Notes: a model not told the origin generated them from the sequence alone. 64,000 nt of DNA from Burkholderia aenigmatica (GCF_902499175.1 NZ_CABVQC010000017.1:59891-123890), one strand, 5' to 3'. Counted from the stretch's first letter, positions 26,268-35,246 are shown. Numbers and translations: made by a program.

Positions 26268-27470
26268 TCAGACGCGTTCGATCGCGATCGCGATGCCCTG
26301 GCCGACGCCGATGCACATCGTGCACAGCGCAAAGCGGCCGTTCGTGCGATGCAGCTGGTACATCGCGGTCGTCACGAGACGCGCACCCGATGCGCCGAGC
26401 GGATGGCCCAGTGCAATCGCGCCGCCGTTCGGGTTCACGCGCGGATCGTCGTCGGCGACGCCGAGCATGCGCAGCACCGCGAGACCTTGCGAGGCGAACG
26501 CCTCGTTCAGCTCGATCACGTCGAACTGGTCGATCGTCATCCCGAGCCGGGCGAGCAGCTTCTGCGTGGCCGGCGCGGGGCCGATGCCCATCACGCGCGG
26601 TGCGACGCCGGCCGTCGCGATGCCCAGCACGCGGGCGCGCGGCGTCAGGCCGAAGCGCTTCGCGGTTGCTTCGTTCGCGAGCAGCAGCGCGGCGGCGCCG
26701 TCGTTGACGCCCGACGCGTTGCCGGCCGTCACCGAGCCGTCCGGGCGCACGACACCCTTGAGCTTGGCCAGCGTTTCAAGCGACGTCTCGCGCGGATGCT
26801 CGTCGCGCGACACGATCACCGGATCGCCCTTCTTCTGCGGAATCGTGACCGACACGATTTCCTCGGCGAGCGTGCCGTCCTGCTGCGCACGCGCGGCCTT
26901 CTGCTGGCTGCGCAGCGCGAACAGATCCTGGTCGGCGCGGCTGATGTTGTAGTCGACCGCGACGTTCTCGGCCGTCTCCGGCATCGAATCGACGCCGTGC
27001 AGCTGTTTCATCAGCGGATTGACGAAGCGCCAGCCGATCGTCGTATCGTAGATGTCGGCCTGGCGCGCGAACGCGCTCGCGGCCTTGCCCATCACGAACG
27101 GCGCGCGCGTCATGCTCTCGACGCCGCCCGCGATCATCAGCGCGGCCTCGCCGGACTTGATCGCACGGGCGGCCACGCCCACCGCATCCATCCCGGAACC
27201 GCACAGGCGGTTGATCGTCGAACCCGGCACGCCCTGCGGCAGCCCGGCGAGCAGCGCCGACATGCGCGCGACGTTACGGTTGTCCTCGCCGGCCTGGTTC
27301 GCGCAGCCGTAGATCACGTCGTCGATCGCCGTCCAGTCGACGTCGCGGTTGCGCTCGACGAGCGCCTTGAGCGGCACCGCGCCCAGGTCGTCGGCGCGCA
27401 CGCCGGACAGTGCACCGCCGTAACGCCCGATCGGCGTACGGATCGCATCACACAGAAAAGCTTCGGTCAT
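26268..27470 (-). CDS. pcaF: 3-oxoadipyl-CoA thiolase
   Basis: PcaF cleaves 3-oxoadipyl-CoA to succinyl-CoA and acetyl-CoA, the last step of the beta-ketoadipate pathway for aromatic compounds. The 400-residue thiolase has all catalytic groups: nucleophile Cys90 (NRLCGSGMDAV), His356 (GGAIALGHPLGASG) and Cys386 (CTMCIGVGQG). The opening MTEAFLCDAIRTPIGRYGGA and the length of exactly 400 are typical for PcaF rather than acetoacetyl-CoA thiolases. It diverges from an IclR-type regulator, as in many pca clusters. Other pca genes are not in the window, so it is an isolated pathway gene here. Confidence 0.88.
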   Translation of the reverse strand: MTEAFLCDAIRTPIGRYGGALSGVRADDLGAVPLKALVERNRDVDWTAIDDVIYGCANQAGEDNRNVARMSALLAGLPQGVPGSTINRLCGSGMDAVGVAARAIKSGEAALMIAGGVESMTRAPFVMGKAASAFARQADIYDTTIGWRFVNPLMKQLHGVDSMPETAENVAVDYNISRADQDLFALRSQQKAARAQQDGTLAEEIVSVTIPQKKGDPVIVSRDEHPRETSLETLAKLKGVVRPDGSVTAGNASGVNDGAAALLLANEATAKRFGLTPRARVLGIATAGVAPRVMGIGPAPATQKLLARLGMTIDQFDVIELNEAFASQGLAVLRMLGVADDDPRVNPNGGAIALGHPLGASGARLVTTAMYQLHRTNGRFALCTMCIGVGQGIAIAIERV

Positions 27471-27546
27471 CAGTGTCTCCGGTCCCAGGACAGGCTGGGG
27501 AATGAACAGGGCGCCCCCCTTGCATTGCCCGCCGGGATGCGCTTAA

Positions 27547-27588
27547 ATGTTCTATATACGAACATAAGATCGTGTATCGAACGTTCAA
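27547..27588. promoter_or_regulatory. pcaF promoter region with operator candidates
   Basis: ATGTTC (27547-27552) and GAACAT (27560-27565) form a perfect inverted repeat with a 7-base spacer, and GAACGTTC (27578-27585) is a second palindrome nearby. On the minus strand TTCGAT-N17-TATATA could be the pcaF promoter, overlapping both. Repeated GTTC/GAAC fits an IclR-type operator, inferred only. Confidence 0.45.
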
Positions 27589-27697
27589 CGCATCATAGGG
27601 AGTGCGGGGACGACCTGTCAAGCGCCCGGTCCACCGGGCGGTTGGCGTGTCAGGCCCCATGCGCTATCTTCTCGGCTGCACGATATTCCCATCGCTC

Positions 27698-28486
27698 ATG
27701 ACAACCGAAGACACTCAGACGAAACCCGGCGACTCCTATGTCCAGTCGTTCGCGCGCGGCCTCGCGGTGATCCGCGCGTTCGACGCGGCCCGTCCGGAGC
27801 AGACGCTCACCGAGGTCGCCTCGGCCACCGGGCTCACGCGCGCGGGCGCGCGCCGGATCCTGCTTACGTTGCAGACGCTCGGCTACGTCGAGGCCGACGG
27901 TCGGCTGTTCCGGCTCACGCCGAAGATCCTCGAGCTCGGCTTCGCGTACCTGACGTCGATGCCGTTCTGGAATCTCGCCGATCCCGTCATGGAGCAGCTG
28001 TCCGCGCAGATCCACGAAAGCTGCTCGGCGGCCGTGCTCGACCGCACCGAGATCGTCTACGTGCTGCGCGTGCCGACCCGCAAGATCATGACGATCAACC
28101 TGTCGATCGGCAGCCGGCTGCCCGCGTACTGCACGTCGATGGGCCGCGTCCTGCTGTCCGCGCTCGACGATGCGGCACTCGACGAAACACTCGCACAAAG
28201 CGGCATCCGCGCGCACACGCCGCGCACGATCACCGACCTCGGCGAACTGAAGGCGGCGATAGCACAGGTGCGCCAGCAGGGCTGGGCCGTGGTCGACCAG
28301 GAACTCGAAGTGGGACTGATGTCGTTGTCCGCCCCGATCCGCAACCGGCGCGGGCAGATCATCGCGGCGATGAACATCAGCGGCAACGCGCAGCGGCATA
28401 CCGCGAAGCAGATGGTGAAGGAGTTTCTCGGGCCGCTGCAGCAGGCCGCGCAGACAGTGTCGGAGCTGGTGGCACGGCGGGGGTGA
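27698..28486 (+). CDS. pcaR: IclR-family regulator, PcaR/PobR-like
   Basis: A 262-residue IclR-family protein: N-terminal winged helix (SFARGLAVIRAFDAARPEQTLTEVASATGLTRAGARRILLTL, residues about 17-57) and a C-terminal effector domain (RKIMTINLSIGSRLPAYCTSMGRVLLS). The QSFARGLAVI opening is typical of the PcaR/PcaU/PobR branch, which controls beta-ketoadipate genes in response to pathway compounds. Divergence from pcaF supports that assignment. I start at the ATG at 27698; an upstream methionine codon at 27659 would add 13 residues. The symbol is tentative. Confidence 0.8.
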   Translation: MTTEDTQTKPGDSYVQSFARGLAVIRAFDAARPEQTLTEVASATGLTRAGARRILLTLQTLGYVEADGRLFRLTPKILELGFAYLTSMPFWNLADPVMEQLSAQIHESCSAAVLDRTEIVYVLRVPTRKIMTINLSIGSRLPAYCTSMGRVLLSALDDAALDETLAQSGIRAHTPRTITDLGELKAAIAQVRQQGWAVVDQELEVGLMSLSAPIRNRRGQIIAAMNISGNAQRHTAKQMVKEFLGPLQQAAQTVSELVARRG

Positions 28487-28552
28487 ACAACGGGGCCCGC
28501 CGACATGACATGCGGCTTTCCGAATAGCCGGGGCAACGATGCATCCGGCTCG

Positions 28553-28577
28553 ATTGTCGTATCAGCGATACGACAAT
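28553..28577. promoter_or_regulatory. long perfect palindrome between convergent genes
   Basis: ATTGTCGTATC (28553-28563) and GATACGACAAT (28567-28577) are perfect 11-base arms around AGC. The short spacer and mixed composition look like a regulator operator, for example of the GntR family. Yet it lies past the end of the IclR gene, and no T run follows on either strand. Confidence 0.45.
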
Positions 28578-28583
28578 TCCCAC

Positions 28584-28611
28584 AAAAAAACGGGCAACCC
28601 AGGGCTGCCCG
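28584..28611 (-). terminator. intrinsic terminator of the aspartoacylase-like gene
   Basis: On the minus strand a stem CGGGCAGCCC / GGGTTGCCCG (one G-U pair) is followed by TTTTTTT. It lies 140 bases after the stop codon at 28751. Confidence 0.75.
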
Positions 28612-28750
28612 TATCAACTCCACTTGGTTCCAGCGTTCTTCTCACGGAACACGGAGCGAACTCCGCGCCGCACAATTTAGTGACGCACGGAAACACGGTC
28701 AATTTGACAAGAACGAAACCGCGTCGCACACCGGTAGGACACCGCGCCGC

Positions 28751-29866
28751 TCACGCGCCGAGCAACATCCCCCTGCGCACCGGCACCGTGCCCGTCACGC
28801 GGCCGAGCGGCGCGCCGGCCGTCACGAACCGAATCGCGCGACGCATGTAGAACACGCCGTCGGTCCCGCTCGAGATCGTCGTGATCGCATCCGTCAGCGG
28901 ATCGACGATGTCGAACAGCGGATCGCCGGCGCGGATCGTCGCGCCGATCGCCGCGCGGTGCACGAGTATTCCGCTCACCGGAGCATAGAACTGCTCGCTG
29001 CCCGCGAGCGGCGTGGCCGGCGCGGCGAGCGGCGGTAACGGCTTGCGTTCGCCGTGTACCGCACCGCGCCACACGAGATAGTCGACGAGCGCATCGGCAT
29101 CGCGCTCCGCGTATTCGTACGTCACGTCGCGCTGGCCGCGGCACTCGACCGTCACGGCCACGGTACCGGCCGCCATCGGCGTGCCCGCCGGCAAGTGCTG
29201 CCGCAACTGCGACCACAGCAGATGATGCGCATCGTCGAACGCGTGCCCGCCCGAATCCTCGGCAAGCAGCGACACCTCCGAGCCAAGATAACGCGCGAGC
29301 GGCTCGACTTCCGGCCATGCGGTATCGCTCGTGTACACGTGCATCACCGCTTCGAGCGAACAATGCAGGTCGATCACGACCTCGGCGTCGAGCGACAGCT
29401 TCAGCAGTGCCAGCTGCAGCGCGTCGAATTCGGTGCGCGGCGCGAGCTCGTCGAGCGCCGCGCCGACGCACTCGCGCACGATCGCGCGATTGTGTTCGCC
29501 GTCGTCGCCGAGCCGGTCGCGCGCACGCGCGGCGATTTCCGCGAGCGGCAGGAAGCCGCGGTTGAAGTTGCGGCCGCTCGCGAGGTCGAAACGACCGATG
29601 AAATGCCCGAACAGATGGTGATTGAGACCGACCGGGTTCGCGACCGGCACGAGCACGATCTCGGCCGCGAGCCGGCCTTCGGCATCGAGCTGCGCGAGAC
29701 GCTGCTTCAGCACGAACGCCGCGAGCATCGCGGGCGTCTCGTCCGCGTGCAGCGCGGCCTGGAGGTAGATCTTGCGGCCGGCGTCAGCCGGCCCGAAATG
29801 AAAGCTCGTCAGCGTGCGCTGCGTGCCGATCGACGGCGACAGGAGCGGCGTGGTGCGAATCTGCAT
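28751..29866 (-). CDS. succinylglutamate desuccinylase/aspartoacylase-family zinc hydrolase, module A
   Basis: A 371-residue M14-like hydrolase. Zinc ligands are H40 and E43 (AALHADETPA) and H168 (VIDLHCS); RNFNR at 99-103 binds the substrate carboxylate. The C-terminal part is a lipoyl-like beta domain (ISGTDGVFYMRRAIRFVTAG). Enzymes of this family remove acyl groups from N-acyl amino acids or cleave related amides. The gene follows an amino-acid binding protein gene, so it may process the compound that protein imports. A paralogue of identical length lies at 55361-56476. Substrate unknown. Confidence 0.85.
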   Translation of the reverse strand: MQIRTTPLLSPSIGTQRTLTSFHFGPADAGRKIYLQAALHADETPAMLAAFVLKQRLAQLDAEGRLAAEIVLVPVANPVGLNHHLFGHFIGRFDLASGRNFNRGFLPLAEIAARARDRLGDDGEHNRAIVRECVGAALDELAPRTEFDALQLALLKLSLDAEVVIDLHCSLEAVMHVYTSDTAWPEVEPLARYLGSEVSLLAEDSGGHAFDDAHHLLWSQLRQHLPAGTPMAAGTVAVTVECRGQRDVTYEYAERDADALVDYLVWRGAVHGERKPLPPLAAPATPLAGSEQFYAPVSGILVHRAAIGATIRAGDPLFDIVDPLTDAITTISSGTDGVFYMRRAIRFVTAGAPLGRVTGTVPVRRGMLLGA

Positions 29867-29926
29867 CGATGGTCTCGAACGAAATGAAGACGAAAAGGGG
29901 GGGGAAACGGCGGAGAGACTCGACGC

Positions 29927-30700
29927 TCAGTCGCCGTACGGGTTGAAGTCGAAATACTGCTTCGCGATCCGGTCGTACGTGCCGTCCTTCAGCATCGACG
30001 CGATCGCGCCGTCGATCGACGCCTTGAGCGCCGTATCGGACTGCCGCATGCCGATGCCGACGCCACGGTCGCCCATGTCGAGCGGTGCGCCGACGAACGC
30101 GAAGCCCTTGCCCTTCGGCGTGCGCAGGAAGCCGTAGTCGGCTTCCACGGTGCCGAGCAGCGCCGCGTCGAGGCGGCCGTTGACGAGATCGGCGAACACG
30201 TCGTCCTGGCTCTTGTACGGCACCACGCTGACGCCGGCCGGCGCCCAGTGCGCGAGCGCCCACGATTCGAACTGCGTGCCCGACTGCACGCCGACGCGCT
30301 TGCCGGCCAACGATGCGGTCGTGCTGTCGACGCCGCTCCCGGGCCGTGCGACGAGCCGCGACTTGAAGCGGAACAGTTTCGACGAGAACAGGATCTGCTT
30401 CTCGCGCTTCTCGGTGATCGCCATCGACGACAGGATCGCGTCGATCTTGCGCGCCTGCAGCGCCGGAATCATCCCGGAGAATTCGAGCTCGACCCACTGG
30501 CAGCGCAACTGCGCGCGGCGGCAGATCTCGTTGCCGAGATCGACGTCGAAGCCCTTCAGGCCGCCGTCGGGCGCCTTCGAATCCATCGGCGGATAGGTCG
30601 GATCGATGCCCAGGCGCACGGGGCGCGCATCGAGTGCGTGCGCGACGCCGGCCGCGAACGCAAGGCATAAGGAGACGAGCGGAAGGAAGGTGCGTTTCAT
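29927..30700 (-). CDS. polar amino-acid ABC transporter binding protein, module A
   Basis: A 257-residue periplasmic binding protein of the cationic amino-acid type (ArgT/HisJ family). A signal peptide (MKRTFLPLVSLCLAFAAGVAHA) is followed by VRLGIDPTYPPMDSKAPDGG and GFDVDLGNEICRRAQLRCQWVE, both signature segments of family 3. MIPALQARKIDAILSSMAITEKREKQILFS gives the ligand-binding hinge. No permease or ATPase gene is nearby, so it must use a carrier encoded elsewhere. It sits upstream of the aspartoacylase-like gene, which starts 60 bases later, and diverges from a LysR gene. Confidence 0.87.
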   Translation of the reverse strand: MKRTFLPLVSLCLAFAAGVAHALDARPVRLGIDPTYPPMDSKAPDGGLKGFDVDLGNEICRRAQLRCQWVELEFSGMIPALQARKIDAILSSMAITEKREKQILFSSKLFRFKSRLVARPGSGVDSTTASLAGKRVGVQSGTQFESWALAHWAPAGVSVVPYKSQDDVFADLVNGRLDAALLGTVEADYGFLRTPKGKGFAFVGAPLDMGDRGVGIGMRQSDTALKASIDGAIASMLKDGTYDRIAKQYFDFNPYGD

Positions 30701-30836
30701 GGTCGACGAAGGACGGGACGATGGGCAAACGGCACGAGCCGGACTGCCTGCGATCGTAGTGCGCACGCGCCGCCGCCGGAATCGCCCGCGGCCTTATCAT
30801 GATCACTTTTCCCGATCACCGGCCCCGCGCTTGCCC

Positions 30837-31757
30837 ATGGCGTTCACGCTCTCCCAGCTCCGCATCTTCCAGGCCGTCGTCGAACACGGCAGCCTGCGCG
30901 CGGCCGCGCGCGCGCTCGATCTCGCGCAGAGCGGCGTCACGCAGCAGCTGCAGAGCCTCGAGGCGACGCTCGGCGCGACGCTGTTCACGCGCACCAATCG
31001 CGGGATCGTGCCGACGGCCGTCGGCCAGCGGCTACTCGCGCGCTCCGGTTCGATCCTCGGCGAATGCGAACAGGTCGAGCGGGAAATCCGCCAACTGAGC
31101 GGCGCGTACGAAGGCACCGTCACGCTCGGCCTAGTGGCCGAACCGCTGATCGACGCGTTCGCGCCCGTGCTGAGCGCGTTCCGCGCGCGCTTCGACAAGG
31201 TCGACGTGCATCTGCGCACCGGCACGTCGCGGATGATGATCGCCTGGCTGCGGGAAAGCGCGGTCGATTTCGCGATCGCGCTCGTCGCGAAGCAGACCGA
31301 CACGACCGATCTCGCGGTCACGCCGCTGCGTGCTTCCGCGCCCGTGGTCGTGTGCCGCAACGGGCATCCGGCGATGCATGCGCAATCGCTCGCCGAACTG
31401 GCCGACTACGCATGGGTGTCGACGCGCTCGCCGAACCTGAGCGCCGACCCCGTCGTCAACCGGCTGCTCGCGTACTTCGACGTGCACGGCCTGCCGCCGC
31501 CGAAGATTCTCGCCACCGTCGAAGGGATGTTCGAGACGCTGCAGATCGTCACGCAGACCGATTCCCTGGCGCTCGAAACCGAAGCGATCACGCGGCACGG
31601 GCCGTTTGCCGGCGCGCTCGCGAAGGTGCCGGTGCGCGAACAGGCCGAATCGCAGGACATCTGCCTGCTGCAGCGCGCGGCCGTGCCGCTGACGCCGGCC
31701 GCACAGGAACTCGCGACGATGCTCGCGTCATATCTGAGGGTGGTGCGCGGGCGGTAA
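30837..31757 (+). CDS. LysR-family regulator, module A
   Basis: A 306-residue LysR protein: helix-turn-helix in LRIFQAVVEHGSLRAAARAL (residues about 8-27), with SGVTQQLQSLEATLGATLFTR after it, and an effector domain starting EGTVTLGLVAEPLIDAF. The frame is open far upstream, but only the ATG at 30837 gives a normal LysR start. It diverges from the binding protein gene across 136 bases and is the likely regulator of that gene and of the hydrolase. The module at 53208-56476 also carries a LysR gene of 306 residues. Confidence 0.85.
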   Translation: MAFTLSQLRIFQAVVEHGSLRAAARALDLAQSGVTQQLQSLEATLGATLFTRTNRGIVPTAVGQRLLARSGSILGECEQVEREIRQLSGAYEGTVTLGLVAEPLIDAFAPVLSAFRARFDKVDVHLRTGTSRMMIAWLRESAVDFAIALVAKQTDTTDLAVTPLRASAPVVVCRNGHPAMHAQSLAELADYAWVSTRSPNLSADPVVNRLLAYFDVHGLPPPKILATVEGMFETLQIVTQTDSLALETEAITRHGPFAGALAKVPVREQAESQDICLLQRAAVPLTPAAQELATMLASYLRVVRGR

Positions 31758-31793
31758 GCGCGGATTGCCGCGAGCCGCCCGCCGCGCCGCACG

Positions 31794-33125
31794 TCAGTCG
31801 ATCGCGTCCTGCGCCGTCTCGCGCAGCATCGCCACCGCGACCAGCGACAGCACCACGCACGCGGCCACGTAGCCGGCTGGCGCAAGCTTGCTGCCGGTCG
31901 TCTTCACGAGCCAGGTCGCTATCAGCTGCGCGGTGCCGCCGAAGATCGTCACCGCGAGCGCATACGCGATCGAGATGCCGGTCGCGCGCACGTGGCGCGG
32001 CAGCGACTCGCACATCAGCGCCATCTCCGACGCCGAGCCGAGCGAATAGAACAGCAGCATCAGCGCGGTCAGCGGCAGGATCACCGACAGCGTCGGATGA
32101 TGGTTCATCAGCCAGAACGCCGGGAACAGCAATACGACCAGCACGCCACGGCCGACGAAGATCGGCAGGCGCCGGCTGCCGAGCCGGTCCGACAGCCAGC
32201 CGAACAGCGGGCACGTGACCAGCATCACGCAGCCTGACGCGACGCCGACGAACATCGACAGCTTCATCGGCAGGCCGAGCGTGTGGATCGCATAGGTCGG
32301 CATGTAGAACGTCAGGATGTAGGTCGACACCGTGCCGCCCATCACCGTGAGCATCAGCAGCACCACCGTGCGCGTGTGCTTCGAGAACAGCTCGTGCAGC
32401 ACGCCGCGCTCGATGCCGTGATGGCGGTCGCCAGGCGCATCGTCGGCGAGCCGGCGGCGCAGATACATGCCGACCGGCGCGATCAGCACACCGACGAGAA
32501 ACGGCAGCCGCCAGCCCCAGCTTTCGAGCGCATCCTTCGTCATCGTGTTCGACAGCAGCGCCGCGAAGCCCGAGCCCATCAACGCGGCGCCGCCCTGCGT
32601 CGCGAGCTGCCAGCTCGCGCGGAATGCACGGCGCGACGTGCCGCCCTGTTCGAGCAGCGTCGACGTCGCCGCGCCGAATTCGCCGCCCTGCGAGAAGCCC
32701 TGCAGCAGCCGCGCGAACACGACCAGCAGCGGCGCGGCCACGCCGACCTGCGCATAGGTCGGTGCGATCGCGATCAGGCCGGTGCCGAGCGCCATCAGCA
32801 TGATCGTCAGGTTCAGCGCGGCCTTGCGCCCCTTGCGGTCCGCGTAGACGCCGAGCACGACGCTGCCGAGCGGCCGCGTGAAGAAGCCGGCCGCGAACGT
32901 CGCGACCGACAGCAGCAGCGACGTGGTCGGGTCGCTCGACGGGAAGAACAGCTTGCCGATCAGCACCGCGAAGAAGCCGTATACGGTGAAATCGAAGAAT
33001 TCCAGCCAGTTGCCGATCACGGCCGCCGCGATCGCACCGCGCCGCGTGACGGCCGGTGCGCCTGGCGTGCTGGTTTCGGCGGCCCCCGTCGACGCGGGGT
33101 GCAGCGCGAGATGGTCTTTCTGCAT
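31794..33125 (-). CDS. MFS transporter, metabolite:proton symporter type
   Basis: A 443-residue, 12-segment major facilitator. The start of helix 1, IAAAVIGNWLEFFDFTVYGFFAVLIG, is the signature of the metabolite:H+ symporter group (ProP, CitA, ShiA, KgtP). The loop DRKGRKAAL is the conserved loop 2-3 motif, and QGFSQGGEFGAA lies in helix 4-5. Such carriers import organic acids or betaine-like compounds. It follows the M20 amidohydrolase gene by 56 bases, so it may import the amide whose product the hydrolase releases, or the product itself. Substrate not predictable. Confidence 0.87.
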   Translation of the reverse strand: MQKDHLALHPASTGAAETSTPGAPAVTRRGAIAAAVIGNWLEFFDFTVYGFFAVLIGKLFFPSSDPTTSLLLSVATFAAGFFTRPLGSVVLGVYADRKGRKAALNLTIMLMALGTGLIAIAPTYAQVGVAAPLLVVFARLLQGFSQGGEFGAATSTLLEQGGTSRRAFRASWQLATQGGAALMGSGFAALLSNTMTKDALESWGWRLPFLVGVLIAPVGMYLRRRLADDAPGDRHHGIERGVLHELFSKHTRTVVLLMLTVMGGTVSTYILTFYMPTYAIHTLGLPMKLSMFVGVASGCVMLVTCPLFGWLSDRLGSRRLPIFVGRGVLVVLLFPAFWLMNHHPTLSVILPLTALMLLFYSLGSASEMALMCESLPRHVRATGISIAYALAVTIFGGTAQLIATWLVKTTGSKLAPAGYVAACVVLSLVAVAMLRETAQDAID

Positions 33126-33181
33126 CGTTGTCGTCTCCTCTCAATGCGGCCGGAAGCGCCGGCCGCCCTCCGCCGCCACGC

Positions 33182-34369
33182 TCACTGCCCGAGGTAACGC
33201 TCCACGAGACGTGTCCAGTACGCCGCACCGATCGGCAGGTTGCGATCGTTGAAGTCGTACTTCGGGTTGTGCACCATGCAGCCGTCCTCGCCTTCGCCGT
33301 TGCCGAGCCGCACGAACGAGCCCGGTCGCTGCTGCAGCATGAACGCGAAATCCTCGCTGCCCATCAGCAGGTCGGTCTGCTCGACCACGTGCGCGTCGCC
33401 GACGAGTTCGCGCGCGACCTGCGCGGCGAAATCCGTTTCGGCATCCGTATTGACGACGACCGGATAGCCTTCGATGTACTCGACGTTCGCGCTCGCGCCG
33501 TAGCTCGCCGCCTGCGTTTCGGCGAGCTCCGTGATGCGGCGCTTGAGCAGCGCGCGCACGTCGGGGCTGAACGAGCGCACGCTGAGTTCGAGGCGCGCGC
33601 CGTTGGGAATCACGTTGTTCGCGGTGCCCGCGTGCATCGAGCCGACCGTGACGACCGCCGGCTGCGCGGGGTCGACGTTGCGCGCGACGATCGTCTGCAG
33701 CGCCATCACGATGCTCGCCGCGACGACCACCGGATCGACCGTCAGGTGCGGCCGGGCCGCGTGGCCGCCGACGCCTTCGATCGTGATGATCGCCTTGTCG
33801 CCGGCCGACATGAACGGGCCGCGCCGCGTGAGGAACACGCCGGGCGCCGCGCCCGGATGGTTGTGCATGCCGAACACGGCGTCGCACGGGAAGCGTTCGA
33901 ACAGGCCGTCGTCGATCATCTTCTTCGCGCCGCTGTCGACGCCATGTTCTTCCGCCGGCTGGAAATACAGGTGCACGGTGCCGGAGAAATTGCGGGTCTT
34001 CGCGAGGTGCTGCGCGGCGCCGAGCAGCATCGTCGTGTGGCCGTCGTGGCCGCATGCGTGCATCTTGCCGTGCGTGCCGCTTGCATAGGACAGCCCCGTC
34101 GCCTCGATGATCGGCAGCGCATCCATGTCGGCACGGATGCCGATGCTGCGCGTGCCGTCGCCTACGCACAGCGTGCCGACCACGCCCGTCTTGCCGACCC
34201 CGCGCGTCACCTGCCAGCCCCACTGTTCGAGCTTCTCGGCAACGAGCGCGGCCGTGTCGTGCTCTTCGTACGCGAGCTCGGGATGGTGGTGGATGTGGTG
34301 ACGGATCTCGCGCAACCCGCCGGCGGCGGGCATCAGATCCTCGATCTCGGTGAATCGGGCGTCGGTCAT
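33182..34369 (-). CDS. M20D-family amidohydrolase (hippurate hydrolase-like)
   Basis: A 395-residue metallo-amidohydrolase of the hippurate hydrolase/IAA-amino-acid hydrolase type. Metal ligands are visible: Cys106 and His108 (MHACGHDGHTT), Glu140-Glu141-His142 (FQPAEEHG), HNHPG near 170 and MGSEDFAFML near the C-terminus. The dimerisation domain lies between (GVGGHAARPHLTVDP). Such enzymes hydrolyse N-acyl amino acids. It is the first gene of a two-gene unit with the downstream MFS carrier; the ATG at 34369 starts a normal family N-terminus. Confidence 0.88.
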   Translation of the reverse strand: MTDARFTEIEDLMPAAGGLREIRHHIHHHPELAYEEHDTAALVAEKLEQWGWQVTRGVGKTGVVGTLCVGDGTRSIGIRADMDALPIIEATGLSYASGTHGKMHACGHDGHTTMLLGAAQHLAKTRNFSGTVHLYFQPAEEHGVDSGAKKMIDDGLFERFPCDAVFGMHNHPGAAPGVFLTRRGPFMSAGDKAIITIEGVGGHAARPHLTVDPVVVAASIVMALQTIVARNVDPAQPAVVTVGSMHAGTANNVIPNGARLELSVRSFSPDVRALLKRRITELAETQAASYGASANVEYIEGYPVVVNTDAETDFAAQVARELVGDAHVVEQTDLLMGSEDFAFMLQQRPGSFVRLGNGEGEDGCMVHNPKYDFNDRNLPIGAAYWTRLVERYLGQ

Positions 34370-34567
34370 CTAAGGGGCTCCAGCTTGTTTGTGTGTGCAC
34401 GCGTGTCGCTGCGTGCGGGAAAGCGAGCCACTATAGCGAGCCGATATCAGTTCAATAAGATGCGGAATTTTTCACCGCGATAAGGTTTTTTAATCAGGGT
34501 TAGTACGGGCATGACCCGCCGCAGCGACCTCATCGAACGCGCTCGACACGCGACCCGTTGATTTTTG

Positions 34568-34580
34568 AGACGAACGGTCT
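34568..34580. promoter_or_regulatory. TetR operator candidate upstream of the acuR-like gene
   Basis: AGAC-GAACG-GTCT lies 12 bases before the acuR-like start codon. The same core, AGAC-GATCG-GTCT, occurs before the acuI-like gene at 35249-35261. NemR/AcuR-type regulators bind similar short palindromes, so autoregulation is likely. Confidence 0.6.
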
Positions 34581-34591
34581 ATTATTCGCAC

Positions 34592-35230
34592 ATGGACGTT
34601 CGAACTGATCCGCCTCGCCGTCGCGGCAGGCCACCGAAGCAGCACGAAGACCTCGTCGCCACGCGGGACATGCTGTTGCGCACCGGGCTGGAAGTGCTCA
34701 CCGAGAAGGGCTTTTCGGCCACCGGGCTCGACGAGATTCTCGGGCGCGCGGGCGTGCCCAAGGGCTCCTTCTATCACTACTTCGACAGCAAGGAAGCGTT
34801 CGGCCTCGAACTGATCGACCGCTATGCCGACTTCTTCGCGCGCAAGCTGGACCGTCATTTCGGCGACCCGGAACGCTCGCCGCTGCAGCGCGTCCGCGCG
34901 TTCGTCGACGATGCCCGGGACGGCATGGCCCGCTACGCGTACAGCCGCGGCTGCCTGATCGGCAATCTCGGGCAGGAAATGGGCACGCTGCCCGAAAGTT
35001 TCCGCGCCCGCCTGCGCACCACGTTCGAGGACTGGCAACGCCGCCTCGCCGATTGCCTGGCCGCCGCGCAGCAGGCCGGCGAGCTGGCCGGTTCAGCCGA
35101 TCCCGCCGAGCTGGCCGCATTCTTCTGGATCGGCTGGGAAGGCGCCGTACTGCGCGCGAAACTGGAGCGCAGCGACGGGCCGCTGGCATTGTTCGCGCAG
35201 TTTTTCTTCAATGGATTACCACGCCGCTGA
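34592..35230 (+). CDS. acuR: TetR-family regulator, AcuR/NemR-like
   Basis: A 212-residue TetR regulator. The DNA-binding domain follows an Arg-rich lead (RRRGRPPKQHED) and ends in AGVPKGSFYHYFDSKEAFGLEL (residues about 53-74), the sequence typical of the NemR/AcuR branch. Cys121 (SRGCLIGNLGQE) matches the place of the redox-active Cys106 of E. coli NemR. Regulators of this branch respond to electrophiles such as acrylate or quinones and control a reductase. Here the next gene is an acrylyl-CoA reductase homologue with a matching operator. The ATG at 34592 is preferred to a TTG at 34565, which lies upstream of the operator. The symbol is by context. Confidence 0.8.
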   Translation: MDVRTDPPRRRGRPPKQHEDLVATRDMLLRTGLEVLTEKGFSATGLDEILGRAGVPKGSFYHYFDSKEAFGLELIDRYADFFARKLDRHFGDPERSPLQRVRAFVDDARDGMARYAYSRGCLIGNLGQEMGTLPESFRARLRTTFEDWQRRLADCLAAAQQAGELAGSADPAELAAFFWIGWEGAVLRAKLERSDGPLALFAQFFFNGLPRR

Positions 35231-35246
35231 ATTTTTTTGCCATTAA

